From assembly GCA_003221075.1 (NCBI GenBank), contig QHUF01000279.1, positions 1 through 33,865 on the forward strand: a stretch of 33,865 nt of DNA, given 5' to 3'. The position numbers were made by a program, and so were the translations under genes. Origin of the DNA: Gemmatimonadota bacterium. GTDB taxonomy: Bacteria > Gemmatimonadota > Gemmatimonadetes > Gemmatimonadales > GWC2-71-9. This document shows positions 1 through 10,113 of the stretch, one piece after another. The first letter of the stretch is position 1; the number at the start of each line of letters is the position of its first letter. Under the pieces are notes generated by a model. The model searched no databases. It worked only from the letters and a program-made list of their open reading frames with translations, and was not told the DNA's origin.

Positions 1-1367
1 CGTGTGGCGGCGAGCACCGTCTGGTCGTTGGCGAGAAAGGCGATGTAGTCCTGCGACGTCACGTCCTTGGTGAGCCCGTTCGCGACGAAGACGTCCTTGT
101 TGCCGTCGAGGTCAAAATCGGCGATCAGCGCGCTCCAGCTCCAATCCGTGGCCGCGACGCCGCTGAGCATCGCGACGTCGCTGAAGGTGCCGTTGCCGTT
201 GTTCAACTGCAGCATGTTTCGCATGAGCTGGTGGTCGAACCCCTCGCGCGCCTTGGCTTGATACAGCTCCCACGGCTCGAATGCGGACGTCGTCTTGAGG
301 CGATGGTCGTCTTCGGGAAGCATGTCAGAGGTGTAGATGTCGGGCCAGCCGTCATTGTTCACGTCTGCGATGTCGACGCCCATCGAGAAATAGCTGCTCG
401 TCGGCAGCGCGCGGTCGAGCACCTCGTCGAACGTGCCGTCGCCCTTGTTGATGTACAGATAATCCCGCTCGAAAAAATCGTTCGCCACGTACACGTCGGG
501 CCGGCCGTCGCGGTTCACATCCCCCACGGCGATCCCCAGGCCGAAGCCAGTCTCAGGGCCGTAAATCCCGGCCTGGTCGCTCACGTTGACGAAGTGGCCC
601 CCTCTCCCCGCGCCGTCGTTGCGGTACAGCTCGTGGCCGCCGAGCGGATCGCGCGTGGTCCGGGTGTTCCGGGTTGCGAGCGCGGCGACCGCTTTGGGGG
701 AGTTGCGGATCAGGAACAGGTCGAGATCGCCGTCACCGTCGTAGTCGAAGAAGGCTCCTTGCGTGGAGTACCCTGTGTCGGCGATGCCGTAGACCGCCGC
801 CATCTCGCGAAACACCGGCACGCCGTCCTTCAGGCCCTGATTGATGTAGAGCGTGTTCGCGCGCGCCGAACCTGGTTTTTGGCCGGCGTGACAGACGTAG
901 ATATCGAGTTTTCCATCGCCGTCGACGTCTGCCAGGGTTACGCCCGTAGTCCAACGACCACCTTCGGCGACCCCGGCGTCCTGCGTGACGTCCCGGAACC
1001 GGAAGCCGCCCAGGTTCAGATACAGTCGCGGGCCGCCCTGGTTCGTGGTGAGGACGATCTCCGGCAGTCCGTCCCCCGTGAGATCACCGATTGCGACGCC
1101 GCCGCCGTTGTAAAAGTTCCGGTAGATGAACACGTTGAAATCGCGTGTCTCCTCCAGTGGGTTGGTGACGGTGATGCCGGTGTAGGTCGACGGCAGGAGT
1201 GTGAACAGCTCCTTGCCGGCCGCGGGCGGATGCGCCGTGCGAGCGGGCTCCTGCGATCCAGCGCAGGCGTTGCAGAGTCCCGGCAGCCCTAGCAGCACGA
1301 GAAGCGAGAGGGGCGCGAGCAGCCGCGCCCCTCTCTGATCAGCTTCCTGCTGCGACGCTACCGGCAA
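1..1367 (-). CDS. VCBS/FG-GAP repeat lipoprotein (partial, C-terminus beyond left edge)
   Basis: Not in the ORF track because it has no stop in the window. Reverse complement reads ...DVDGDGKLDIYVCHAG..., ...DYDGDGDLDLFLIRN..., ...DVNRDGRPDVYVANDFF..., ...DVNNDGWPDIYTSDM..., ...DFDLDGNKDVFVANG..., i.e. repeated DxDGDGxxD motifs, after a hydrophobic N-terminus (LLAPLSLLVLLGLPGLCNACAGS). Possible TTG start directly after the susD stop; exact start uncertain. Confidence 0.85.
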   Translation of the reverse strand, partial: MPVASQQEADQRGARLLAPLSLLVLLGLPGLCNACAGSQEPARTAHPPAAGKELFTLLPSTYTGITVTNPLEETRDFNVFIYRNFYNGGGVAIGDLTGDGLPEIVLTTNQGGPRLYLNLGGFRFRDVTQDAGVAEGGRWTTGVTLADVDGDGKLDIYVCHAGQKPGSARANTLYINQGLKDGVPVFREMAAVYGIADTGYSTQGAFFDYDGDGDLDLFLIRNSPKAVAALATRNTRTTRDPLGGHELYRNDGAGRGGHFVNVSDQAGIYGPETGFGLGIAVGDVNRDGRPDVYVANDFFERDYLYINKGDGTFDEVLDRALPTSSYFSMGVDIADVNNDGWPDIYTSDMLPEDDHRLKTTSAFEPWELYQAKAREGFDHQLMRNMLQLNNGNGTFSDVAMLSGVAATDWSWSALIADFDLDGNKDVFVANGLTKDVTSQDYIAFLANDQTVLAAT

Positions 1368-2966
1368 TCAGTATCCCGTGTTCTGGACCAGTTTCGGGTT
1401 CGCGTCGATCTGCGACTGCGGAATGGGCATGAGCGTGAGATGCGGCGCCCCCGCGGTCTTGAACTGCCACGCCGTGGTGTACTGGCCGAACCGAATGAGG
1501 TCCTGCCGCCGCTTCCCCTCGAACGTCAGCTCAAACAGCCGCTCCCGCAGGACTGCGGCAAGGGGGGCGGCGCTCAAGGTGTCGACCGTGAACGAGCGCG
1601 CGCGCACGCTCCGCAGCAACGCGAGCGGCGCCGGCGTGCCGGTCGCGCCGTCGATTTCCGCTTCCGCCTTGATCAGGTACATCTCCGCCAGACGGAAGTA
1701 AGCGAAATCGTTGCCGTTGTTCTGCGCGACGTGGTTCGGGTCGTACGGCCACTTATAGATTCGAACCCCCTCGCCTTCCGTCGCTGCACGCACATCGGCG
1801 ATGACCGGCGTGAACACCAGCCTCGGCGCTCCTTTGTCGCAACCGGGCCGGATGCACACCGTGTCACCCGTCTCGACATTGAACTGCGGGCCGACGAGGA
1901 AGATGCTCTTGCGTTTGTCGTTCAACGTGTCGAACGCCGTGTACGTCTGGGCGAGTGTGGAGAAGCCGTTCCACGGCGTCGTCGAGAACTGGTTGTAATG
2001 CAGCGTCGTCTGCAGGATCGGGAATCCGAGCCCATCGCGGGGGGCGAATTTGACGACGAAAATATTTTCCGGGGACAGGTTGTTGTCGGCCCGGAAGTTC
2101 TTCACGAACGTATCCGCCAGCTGGTAGACGCCGGACAGAATCGTACTGTCGGCGCGATCCTTTGCCGCCTGGCAGGCGCCCAGGCCTCCCGCCACGGTGA
2201 TTGTCGCGCACGAGTTATACGCAACGGCGCTGAACGCGCCCGCGTCCTTGGTGAAGACGCCGGCATTGATGTACATGCTGGCGAGTATGGCGTCGACCGC
2301 GCCCTTGGTGAGGCGGCCGTTGTTCGCCGCATCGCGCGTCCGGGGCAGGACGGTCCGGGCGGCGAGCAGCTCCGCTTCAATGAACTTGAAGACGGAGTCG
2401 CGTGATACGCGGTCGTGCAGCGCGACGTCCGTTGTCGTGACGACCGGGACGCCGCCGAACAGATCCATCAGCTGGTAGTAGTAGAACGCACGCAACGCCC
2501 GCAGCTCGGCGATCACTCCCGCCTGCTTCGCGGAGTCCATGATGAGCCGGCTCTGCAGCGCGCTCAACGCGACATTCGCGTTCGCGACTCCCGTATAGCC
2601 GTTTACCCAGGCCGAATTGATGTCCTGGAGCGTCGACGGACTGCCGGGGGTCCACCCTTGTTCGTGGATTTCCAGCCAACGGCCGTTGTCGTACCAGTCC
2701 TGACCCCGCGTCGGCACCACCATTTCGTCGGTGCTGATCTCGCTGAGGGCGTAGTACGCGCAGCAGTAGCCTGGGAACGCGCCCCGGAGCTGCGCATAGA
2801 CGCCGGAGAGGCCGGCCAGTGCTTCCGCCTCATTGTTGAAGAATGTCCCCGGAGAGATGTCGCTCTTCGGAGGCTCATCCAGATTGGTGCACGCCTGCAT
2901 TGATCCAAGCAGCAGCGCGGCGAGCCACGCTCCGCGGATCGTTCTCATCGACATGGTTTGCTTCAT
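1368..2966 (-). CDS. susD-like: RagB/SusD family nutrient-uptake outer membrane lipoprotein
   Basis: Lipoprotein signal (LLLGSMQACTNLDEPPKSDISPGTFFNNEAEALAGLSGVYAQLRG) and SusD-type C-terminus (FAYFRLAEMYLIKAEAE...RERLFELTFEGKRRQDLIRFG). Confidence 0.92.
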   Translation of the reverse strand: MKQTMSMRTIRGAWLAALLLGSMQACTNLDEPPKSDISPGTFFNNEAEALAGLSGVYAQLRGAFPGYCCAYYALSEISTDEMVVPTRGQDWYDNGRWLEIHEQGWTPGSPSTLQDINSAWVNGYTGVANANVALSALQSRLIMDSAKQAGVIAELRALRAFYYYQLMDLFGGVPVVTTTDVALHDRVSRDSVFKFIEAELLAARTVLPRTRDAANNGRLTKGAVDAILASMYINAGVFTKDAGAFSAVAYNSCATITVAGGLGACQAAKDRADSTILSGVYQLADTFVKNFRADNNLSPENIFVVKFAPRDGLGFPILQTTLHYNQFSTTPWNGFSTLAQTYTAFDTLNDKRKSIFLVGPQFNVETGDTVCIRPGCDKGAPRLVFTPVIADVRAATEGEGVRIYKWPYDPNHVAQNNGNDFAYFRLAEMYLIKAEAEIDGATGTPAPLALLRSVRARSFTVDTLSAAPLAAVLRERLFELTFEGKRRQDLIRFGQYTTAWQFKTAGAPHLTLMPIPQSQIDANPKLVQNTGY

Positions 2967-2980
2967 AGGTCTCGAGCTCC

Positions 2981-5900
2981 TCAGAACGACAGGCGGAGGC
3001 CGCCGGTCACCGTACGGGGCCGCGGATAGCTAAGATAATCGATCCCGCGCGAGGCCAGACCGGAGCTGGCATAGACTTCCGGATCGAGCCCCGAATAACC
3101 GGTCAGCAGCAGCAGATTGTCAGCCGATACGTACACCCGCGCGCTCTGCACCGAGCGGATCATCGGCAGGTTGAGCGCATACTCCAGCGTGATGTTTTGC
3201 AGCCGCACGAAAGAGCCGCTCTCGATCCACCGCGACGAGAAGATGGCCGGTTCATGCAGCCCGATTCCGTCGGTCAGGGCGGGGCGGAGGAAGTTCTTGC
3301 CCTGCAGCGCATTCCCCTTCGTGGAGTACACCAGCGCCGTGTTGTTGAACACGTCCTGGCCCACCGATGCGCGAATCAGGAAGCTCAGGTCGAGCTTCCC
3401 GAGGGTGAGCTGGTTGTGGAAGCCAAGCGTGAAGCTGGGATTGGCGTTCCCGATCACCTGGTAGTCCCCGGCGCCCGGTCCCGACCCATTGATCGTGCTG
3501 CCGCCGCTGCAGTTTGACACGGGCGTATTCGGCGTGCTGCACACGAAGAGCTGCTTCCCGTTCGCATCCACGCCGAGGAACACCGGGCCGTAGAACGACC
3601 CGAGGGGCAATCCTGGAGCGATGAGCTGCGAGACCTGGCCCGATTGGCCTTGACCGCTGACGCCGCCCGAAGTGATCGTCCCTCGGGATCCGAGGTTCGT
3701 CACCTTGTTGCGGGACGCCGCGAAGGTGATGCCGGCCCGCCAGGTCAACGACGGCCGCGAGATCGCGAGCGCATCGAGCGACAACTCCACGCCGCGATTG
3801 CGCAGCTTGCCGACGTTCTCGAGCCGCTCTTCCACGACGGCCGGCTGCGGCACCTTGACGGACAGCAACAGGTCGGACGTGTTCTTGACGTAGTATTCGA
3901 CGCTCCCCGTCAGACGATTGCTCATCAGTCCGAAGTCGACGCCGACGTCAACTTGCGCGGTCCGCTCCCACTTGAGGTCGGGATTGGGGTTCTGGATTCC
4001 TGCGACGCCGGTCTGCGGCGCGTCGCCCCACGTGTACGTACCACCGACGCCGGCGCCGAGCAACGGCAACGAGGAGTACGCCGGGATGCCGGGGTTGCCC
4101 TGGACGCCCCAACCAACGCGCACGCGGAGGTCCGAGAACGGCGAGCTTTGCATGAAGCCCTCGTCGCTCATGTGCCAGGAAGCGGAAAGGCCCGGGAATG
4201 ACGCCCACTGGTGGCCCGCGGCAAACTTCGACGAGCCGTCATACCGCAACGCGCCGGTGAAGAAGTACTTGTTCTTGTAGCCGAAGTTGGCGCGTGAAAA
4301 GAAGGAGACGAGCACGCTCTGCTCGGCGCCGGAGGAGCTGTTCCGGGTAGTCGCGGCCGAGAGTTTGTCGAAGGTGAACGCGTCGGTGAAGAAGCCGCTG
4401 CCCGATGCGGTGACCGTGTCGCTCCTGAACTTATTGTACTCGTATCCGCCGACCATGTCGAAGCTCCGATCGCCACTCTCCCGCCGGTACGTCAACAGCG
4501 TCTGCAGCGTGCGGGCGTCATTGTTGAGATCCACCAGGCGGGCAACCCCGCCGCCCAGCGCGTTGCCGATCGGACTCTGCTTCGGATAGTACGTCTGGCG
4601 CCCGCCGCTCGCATGGTCCAACCCCACCGTGACCTGACCGGTGAGCCCTCCGGCGAGATCCAGCTCCGCGGTCGCGTTGCCGAGGGTGCGGGTGGTCTGG
4701 CCGATATCGATCAGCTGTTTGGCCAGCGCCACGGGATTACGCACCGAGCTGCCGCCGCCTTCATAGAAATGCGTCCCGGTCGCGTCGCTGAAGGTGACGG
4801 GCTGGGTGGGATCGAAGATGGCGACGTTCTGGAACACCCCGCCTTCGAAGCCGCCCGTGTTGTCAAACGTCAGATACGTATTGTTGACGCGCGACGTCGT
4901 CACGTTGACGCCGAGCCGCAGCCGGTTGTCCAGCGCGCTATGCGTTCCGGCCAGCCTGCCCTGAATCCGCTGGAGTGTGCTCGAGAGCGCGACGCCGTTA
5001 TCCTCCATGTAGTTGAGCGACGCCCGATACCGCGTGTCCTCGGTGCCGCCGGAGAACGACAGGTTGTGGTTGTGCGTGACCGCCGTGCGGGTGACCTCCC
5101 GTTCCCAGTTCGTATTCGCGGCGCCGAGGGCATACGGCTTGATCCCACCGAAGCCGCCGGACGAATCCGCGAAGCCGGTCGAGCACGCAGGACGTGCACG
5201 ACAGGCCGTCGAATCCGATCGCCATGTGACGAACTGGGGGTTCACGTACGCCCGGTACTCGGCGCCATCGAGCACATCAAGACGCCGTGCCGGCGAGGCC
5301 GCCGCGACGTAGGAATCGTAGTCGATGCTCGGCCCGCCGCCGCCGGTTCCCTTTTTCGTTTCGACCAGGATGACGCCGTTGGCAGCGCGGCTGCCGTAAA
5401 TAGCGGTCGCCGAGGCGTCCTTGAGAACGGTGATCGAAGCGATGTCGGAGGGATTCAGCAGGTTGAGCGGATTGCGAGGCAACGCCGGCGACCCGACCAC
5501 CCCGGACATCCCCTGGGGTTCGGTCGCGACGTTGTTGATCGGCACGCCGTCGATCACGTACAGCGGATCGTTGCTGTTGCTGATCGAGCTGCCGCCGCGG
5601 ATCAGAATCTGCGCTCCCGCGCCGGGCTCGCCGTTGTTCAGCGTGATATCGACGCCCGCCGCGCGACCCGAGAGCATTTGCGTAACGTTGGTCGTCACGC
5701 CGACGTTGGCCTGCGCCGGATTGATGGTCGAGACCGAGCCAGTGATGGCCTCGCGCCGCTGCGTCCCGTACCCCGTTACGACAACCGCTTCGAGGAGCGA
5801 GGCTTGTGGGGCAAGCGCGAACTGCGCTTGGGCGGTTCCGCCGGCCGTCACCGTGACGGACTGTCGCTGCGGCGCGTACCCGATTCGGGTCGCACGCACC

Positions 5901-6124
5901 AGCACGCTGCCCGCAGGAACGGACGCGAGCGTGTAACTGCCGTCACTACCACTGGCAGTCTGTAGTTGCGTGCCCTCGATTTGGATGATGACCCCGGCGA
6001 GCGCCTGCCGTGTAGTGCTGTCCACGACCTGTCCTCTGACCGTGCCGGTGTTTTGCGCGGCGAGAGGGAGTGCCGTGAGGGACAGCAGCGCGAAAACGGG
6101 AACTGCGTGTCGGACGAATCTCAT
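2981..6124 (-). CDS. susC-like: SusC/RagA family TonB-linked outer membrane protein
   Basis: Signal peptide MRFVRHAVPVFALLSLTALPLAAQ, CarboxypepD_reg-like domain (VRGQVVDSTTRQALAGVIIQIEGT), plug (VVVTGYGTQRREAITGSVSTI, LYVIDGVPINN, VLKDASATAIYGSRAANGVILVETKKG) and C-terminal beta-barrel. ORF-track start 6289 trimmed to the ATG at 6124 that precedes the signal peptide. Confidence 0.93.
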   Translation of the reverse strand: MRFVRHAVPVFALLSLTALPLAAQNTGTVRGQVVDSTTRQALAGVIIQIEGTQLQTASGSDGSYTLASVPAGSVLVRATRIGYAPQRQSVTVTAGGTAQAQFALAPQASLLEAVVVTGYGTQRREAITGSVSTINPAQANVGVTTNVTQMLSGRAAGVDITLNNGEPGAGAQILIRGGSSISNSNDPLYVIDGVPINNVATEPQGMSGVVGSPALPRNPLNLLNPSDIASITVLKDASATAIYGSRAANGVILVETKKGTGGGGPSIDYDSYVAAASPARRLDVLDGAEYRAYVNPQFVTWRSDSTACRARPACSTGFADSSGGFGGIKPYALGAANTNWEREVTRTAVTHNHNLSFSGGTEDTRYRASLNYMEDNGVALSSTLQRIQGRLAGTHSALDNRLRLGVNVTTSRVNNTYLTFDNTGGFEGGVFQNVAIFDPTQPVTFSDATGTHFYEGGGSSVRNPVALAKQLIDIGQTTRTLGNATAELDLAGGLTGQVTVGLDHASGGRQTYYPKQSPIGNALGGGVARLVDLNNDARTLQTLLTYRRESGDRSFDMVGGYEYNKFRSDTVTASGSGFFTDAFTFDKLSAATTRNSSSGAEQSVLVSFFSRANFGYKNKYFFTGALRYDGSSKFAAGHQWASFPGLSASWHMSDEGFMQSSPFSDLRVRVGWGVQGNPGIPAYSSLPLLGAGVGGTYTWGDAPQTGVAGIQNPNPDLKWERTAQVDVGVDFGLMSNRLTGSVEYYVKNTSDLLLSVKVPQPAVVEERLENVGKLRNRGVELSLDALAISRPSLTWRAGITFAASRNKVTNLGSRGTITSGGVSGQGQSGQVSQLIAPGLPLGSFYGPVFLGVDANGKQLFVCSTPNTPVSNCSGGSTINGSGPGAGDYQVIGNANPSFTLGFHNQLTLGKLDLSFLIRASVGQDVFNNTALVYSTKGNALQGKNFLRPALTDGIGLHEPAIFSSRWIESGSFVRLQNITLEYALNLPMIRSVQSARVYVSADNLLLLTGYSGLDPEVYASSGLASRGIDYLSYPRPRTVTGGLRLSF

Positions 6125-6216
6125 CGCGTGGACCTCAGGAAGACAGTTATGCCCTCCGAAATGCCGCCCCCGAGAGACCTTGTCAAGGGCGGTCATGGGA
6201 CGGAGTATGTAGGCCC

Positions 6217-8385
6217 ATGCTTCTGGCCCTGCTACTGGTGATGCAAAGCGCACCCGCGCGGGAAGCCCCGCCGGTGCTCCAATTCCCAACCACCGGCCTC
6301 GATGATCCCGCCGCCTACGAGGGCTACACGGCCCGCCTGTATCGCGACGCGCGCGGTAACGCCGTCGAGATCTACATCGAAGGGAAAACCGGCCGCGTCG
6401 TGCACGTGTGGGCGGATGCGCTGAACGAGAGCATTGGGTTTACGGCTCGGAACTTGGGCGGTCAAGAGACAACTGGGGGCGGTCAAACTACAAATGCGGC
6501 GGTCGCGTTCGGTGACGGGCCGGCGACGGTCTGGAGTAGGGGCGGTCGGCGCGGATTGGGCTACGCGCTGACGGTGCAGGGCGGGCGGTCAATCCGGATC
6601 GGCCAGATCCTGCTGGGCTCGATGCGTATCGAGCGCGACTTCGGCTATGCGGGCCGCGTCCGCGATTCGATCGACGCGCCGACGTTCGTGGTGCCGGAGA
6701 TGGCGGCGTTCGCCAAGCGCATGGGCGCGCCGTACACCGAACGGCTCACGCCGAGCGTGCGACTGACGAGCACTCCCCGGGACTGGACGATGCGAGCATC
6801 GCAGCCCAGCCTCGATGGCAGGAACCATCTCTGGCTGACGCTGCGCGGCGACGCGCGCACCACGCTCGCCACGCTGCGCGGCGGTGTTTTGACGATTCGC
6901 GCGCTCGGGAGGCGACCCGTCACGTTCAGCGTCGAGATCGCGACCGATGGGGCCGCGCTCGATCCCCTCCGCCGCAATCAAATCTTCAGCGCCGCGTTCC
7001 GCCGCTTCGCCGATTCCGTCAAGTCCCCGCGCCTGGAGCGCGAGATCCGCGGCTTCGAGCTGCTCAGCACCAAACAGAAGCTGATCGCGGCGTTGCCGAC
7101 GTACGCGACCTACTTCGGCCGCGACATGCTGCTGACAGCGCTGCTCATGGAGCCGGTGTGGTCCGACACGATGCCGGAGTTCGTGATCAGCGCAGCGCTC
7201 GCGAAGCTCGGTCCGGCGGGCGACGTCAGCCACGAGGAAGCACTCGGCGGCCAGGCGATCCGGGAGAATAGCGCCGAGTTCCTGAAGAGCGGCGACCGCC
7301 GCCTGCTACAGAATCTTCAGGCAACCCGCGAGAACTACTGGATGGTGGATGATGATTTCCAACTACCGGTAGTCGCGGGTCGATACTTCGCCGATAAAGA
7401 CGTGCCCGTTGCCCGCAAGCGGCGGTTCGTGGCGCGCTGGGGCACGGCATTGCGCAAGAATCTTGCGTACGTCGCGCGGCAAGCCGCTCCATATGCGCGC
7501 GATCCGGTCGTGACAAACCTCGTGAGCTTCAAGCGCGACGACAACGGCTGGTGGCATCCCGGCAGCTGGCGCGACAGCCGCGTCGGCTACGGCGGCGGAC
7601 GCTTTGCCTTCGACGTCAACGTCGTCTGGGTTCCCGCGGCGCTGCGCGCCATCGGCACGATCGACAGCGCGCTGCGGGCGATGGGCCAGCCAGGCATCGA
7701 GAACGCGGCCGAGATCGCGCGGGCCGCGGATACCTGGCGCGGGACCGCGCGCCATTTCATGGTCGCGCTGGCGCCCGCCGACGTCGAAGCGCGCGTGCGC
7801 GCCAAGCTGGCCTCGCTGCCCGCCGCCGAGCGGGCGCATTGGGAAGCGGTGGTGACGCGCTCCGGATTCCCAAGCGACACGCTGCGCTTTCCCGCCGTCT
7901 CGCTCGACAGCGCCGGCCAGCCGATTCCGGTGATGAGCACGGATCCAGCGATGTGGCTGCTGCTCGAGCGGCAGGACGACGCTCGGGAGAGTGAGCTGCT
8001 GCGGCCGTTTCTGCTGCCGTACCCGGTGGGTCTCTTCATCGATGGTCTGGGATTGGCCGTAGCCAACGACGCCTACGCCGGTCCCGCCGTCTGGGAGATG
8101 TTCGAGGGCGATCTCTACCACTCGCCGCGCGTCGTCTGGGGTCGAGAAGTGAGCGTGCTGCTCGCCGCGCTGGCGCAGGGAGGGCGCAATCGCCCGGGCG
8201 CGATCGATTCGGTACGGAGCGCGGTGGCGCGCTCCGGCCTGCAGTACGCCGAGCTGTGGAGCTACAAGTTTGAAGGAGGGGTCTTGCGGCCAGTCCGCTA
8301 TGGCTCGAGCTCCGACGTGCAGTTGTGGTCGCTGACCGAGATCGCGGTTCAATATCTCCTCCACTCCTCAAGGTCCACTCCATGA
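6217..8385 (+). CDS. Secreted six-hairpin glycosidase-like protein (glycogen-debranching/GH63-like), putative
   Basis: 722 aa; short N-terminal hydrophobic signal; TYATYFGRDMLLTALLMEPVWSDTMPEFVISAAL resembles the (alpha/alpha)6 glycosidase FGRDxL region; overlaps the next gene by ATGA. Family assignment tentative. Confidence 0.55.
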   Translation: MLLALLLVMQSAPAREAPPVLQFPTTGLDDPAAYEGYTARLYRDARGNAVEIYIEGKTGRVVHVWADALNESIGFTARNLGGQETTGGGQTTNAAVAFGDGPATVWSRGGRRGLGYALTVQGGRSIRIGQILLGSMRIERDFGYAGRVRDSIDAPTFVVPEMAAFAKRMGAPYTERLTPSVRLTSTPRDWTMRASQPSLDGRNHLWLTLRGDARTTLATLRGGVLTIRALGRRPVTFSVEIATDGAALDPLRRNQIFSAAFRRFADSVKSPRLEREIRGFELLSTKQKLIAALPTYATYFGRDMLLTALLMEPVWSDTMPEFVISAALAKLGPAGDVSHEEALGGQAIRENSAEFLKSGDRRLLQNLQATRENYWMVDDDFQLPVVAGRYFADKDVPVARKRRFVARWGTALRKNLAYVARQAAPYARDPVVTNLVSFKRDDNGWWHPGSWRDSRVGYGGGRFAFDVNVVWVPAALRAIGTIDSALRAMGQPGIENAAEIARAADTWRGTARHFMVALAPADVEARVRAKLASLPAAERAHWEAVVTRSGFPSDTLRFPAVSLDSAGQPIPVMSTDPAMWLLLERQDDARESELLRPFLLPYPVGLFIDGLGLAVANDAYAGPAVWEMFEGDLYHSPRVVWGREVSVLLAALAQGGRNRPGAIDSVRSAVARSGLQYAELWSYKFEGGVLRPVRYGSSSDVQLWSLTEIAVQYLLHSSRSTP

Positions 8386-10010
8386 GCAATCTGCATGCCT
8401 TCGACCTGGTGTTCATCGTCGGCTACTTCCTGATACTGGCCGGCATCGGCTACTGGGCGGCGCGGCGCGAGAAGCAGGTGAGCTCCGACTACTTCCTCGC
8501 AGCGCGCGACGTGGGGTGGTTCGCAGTCGGCGCCAGCCTCTTCGCCTCCAACATCGGCAGCGAACACCTGGTCGGTCTGGCGGGGTCGGGCTCGACCACC
8601 GGACTCGCGGTGGGACACTTCGAGTGGCTCGCCTGTCTGATCCTGCTGCTGCTCGGTTGGCTATTCGTGCCGTACTACCTGAAGAGCGGCGTCTACACGA
8701 TGCCCGAATTCCTCGAAAAACGGTACAACTCGGCGGCGCGGACCTACTTCACCTGGGTGTCCGTGATCGGCTACGTCCTCACGAAGATCAGTGTGACGCT
8801 CTACGCGGGTGGCGTGGTGATTCGCGCGGTCACGGGGTGGAATTTCTTCACAGCGGCCGTCGTGCTCATCATCGTCACTGGGCTCTATACGATCTTCGGC
8901 GGCCTGCGCGCCGTGGTCTACACGGAGGTGTTGCAGGCGATTGTACTGATCCTCGGCTCGGCGACGCTCATGATCATCGGATTGCAGCACGTCGGCGGGA
9001 TTGCGGCGCTGAAAGCGAAAGTGCCGGCCGGATTCTTCTCGATGTGGAAACCGATCAGCGACCCGAACTTTCCCTGGACCGGAATCATCTTCGGCGCTCC
9101 GATATTGGGAATCTGGTACTGGTGCACCGATCAACACATCGTGCAACGCGTGTTGGCCGCCAGGAACATTCCGCAAGCGCGCACCGGAACGATCTTTGCC
9201 GGCTACCTGAAGATTCTGCCCGTTTTCATCTTCGTCTTACCCGGTGTCGTCGCCGCGGCGTTGTTCTCCGACATCACGGGTGACTCGGCCTACCCATCCC
9301 TGGTAACGCGGTTGCTGCCCGTCGGAATCAAGGGCTTGGTGCTCGCCGGCATGCTCGCGGCGCTCATGAGCTCCCTCGCCTCCGCCTTCAACGCGTGCTC
9401 GACCCTGTTGACGTGGGACGTCTACAAGAAAATGCGTCCGGCCGCGAGCGAGATGCAGCTCGTGAAGGTGGGCCGCATTTCTGCCGGGATCATGGTGGTG
9501 CTGGGCTTGGCATGGATTCCGTTCATGAAGTACATCTCGTCGCAGGTCTACATCTACCTGCAGAGCGTTCAGGCCTATATCGCCCCGCCGATCGCCGCCT
9601 GCTTCCTGCTGGGCATCTTCTTCAAGCGCTTGAACGGGAAAGGGGCGATGGCATCGCTCCTCACCGGTCTCGCCCTCGGTGTGCTGCGCCTGGTCCTCGA
9701 GTTCGCGAACGGTACCGACAAGGCGAGGCTGGCCGCCGGCTCGATCTGGGAGTGGATCGCAGAGTTCAACTTCCTGCATTACGCGGTGCTGCTCTTCGTG
9801 ATTTGCACGGCCGTCCTCTTCGTGGTGAGCATGGCCACGCCGCCGCCCGGTGTCGAGAAGACCGCGGGCCTCACGTACGGGAAGCCTGACGTCGGAGTGT
9901 CGGGTATGGCGATGCAAGAGGGCGGGACGTCGAAACAACGCAGGCTCGAGATCGGGCTGTCGGTGCTACTCGTGGCGATCATTGGGGTGCTCTGGATCGT
10001 CTTTGCTTAA
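8382..10010 (+). CDS. Sodium/solute symporter (SSS family, SGLT-like)
   Basis: MSNLHAFDLVFIVGYFLILAGIGYWAARREKQVSSDYFLAARDVGWFAVGASLFASNIGSEHLVGLAGSG is typical SSS/SGLT; many TM segments. Start refined from 8325 to the ATG at 8382 (ATGA overlap with the upstream stop). Confidence 0.9.
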   Translation: MSNLHAFDLVFIVGYFLILAGIGYWAARREKQVSSDYFLAARDVGWFAVGASLFASNIGSEHLVGLAGSGSTTGLAVGHFEWLACLILLLLGWLFVPYYLKSGVYTMPEFLEKRYNSAARTYFTWVSVIGYVLTKISVTLYAGGVVIRAVTGWNFFTAAVVLIIVTGLYTIFGGLRAVVYTEVLQAIVLILGSATLMIIGLQHVGGIAALKAKVPAGFFSMWKPISDPNFPWTGIIFGAPILGIWYWCTDQHIVQRVLAARNIPQARTGTIFAGYLKILPVFIFVLPGVVAAALFSDITGDSAYPSLVTRLLPVGIKGLVLAGMLAALMSSLASAFNACSTLLTWDVYKKMRPAASEMQLVKVGRISAGIMVVLGLAWIPFMKYISSQVYIYLQSVQAYIAPPIAACFLLGIFFKRLNGKGAMASLLTGLALGVLRLVLEFANGTDKARLAAGSIWEWIAEFNFLHYAVLLFVICTAVLFVVSMATPPPGVEKTAGLTYGKPDVGVSGMAMQEGGTSKQRRLEIGLSVLLVAIIGVLWIVFA

Positions 10011-10015
10011 GAAAG

Positions 10016-10113
10016 ACGGGGACATGCAAAAACTAGGTGCACAGACGCAACGGCGGACGCACAGTCTCAGGTCATCGGGACAATCCCGTGCCGTCTACGC
10101 ACCTAGTCTTTGC
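10016..10113. repeat. R1: inverted-repeat element, degenerate at its right end
   Basis: ACGGGGACATGCAAAAACTAGGTGCACAGACG... with partner arm ...CGTCTACGCACCTAGTCTTTGC; the reverse complement of the right arm (GCAAAGACTAGGTGCGTAGACG) matches the left arm GCAAAAACTAGGTGCACAGACG. Shares its left arm with R2 and R3. Starts 5 bp after the SSS stop. Confidence 0.85.

Noticed and set aside
231-1292. 353-aa plus-strand ORF
   Set aside because: Antisense to the VCBS-repeat gene; composition biased (V/R/H rich), no recognisable domain; typical high-GC shadow ORF.
4613-5965. 450-aa plus-strand ORF
   Set aside because: Fully antisense to the well-supported SusC gene; low-complexity Arg/Ala-rich translation.
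7363-8364. 333-aa minus-strand ORF
   Set aside because: Antisense to the glycosidase-like gene, which has a signal peptide, a glycosidase-like motif and an ATGA overlap with SSS.
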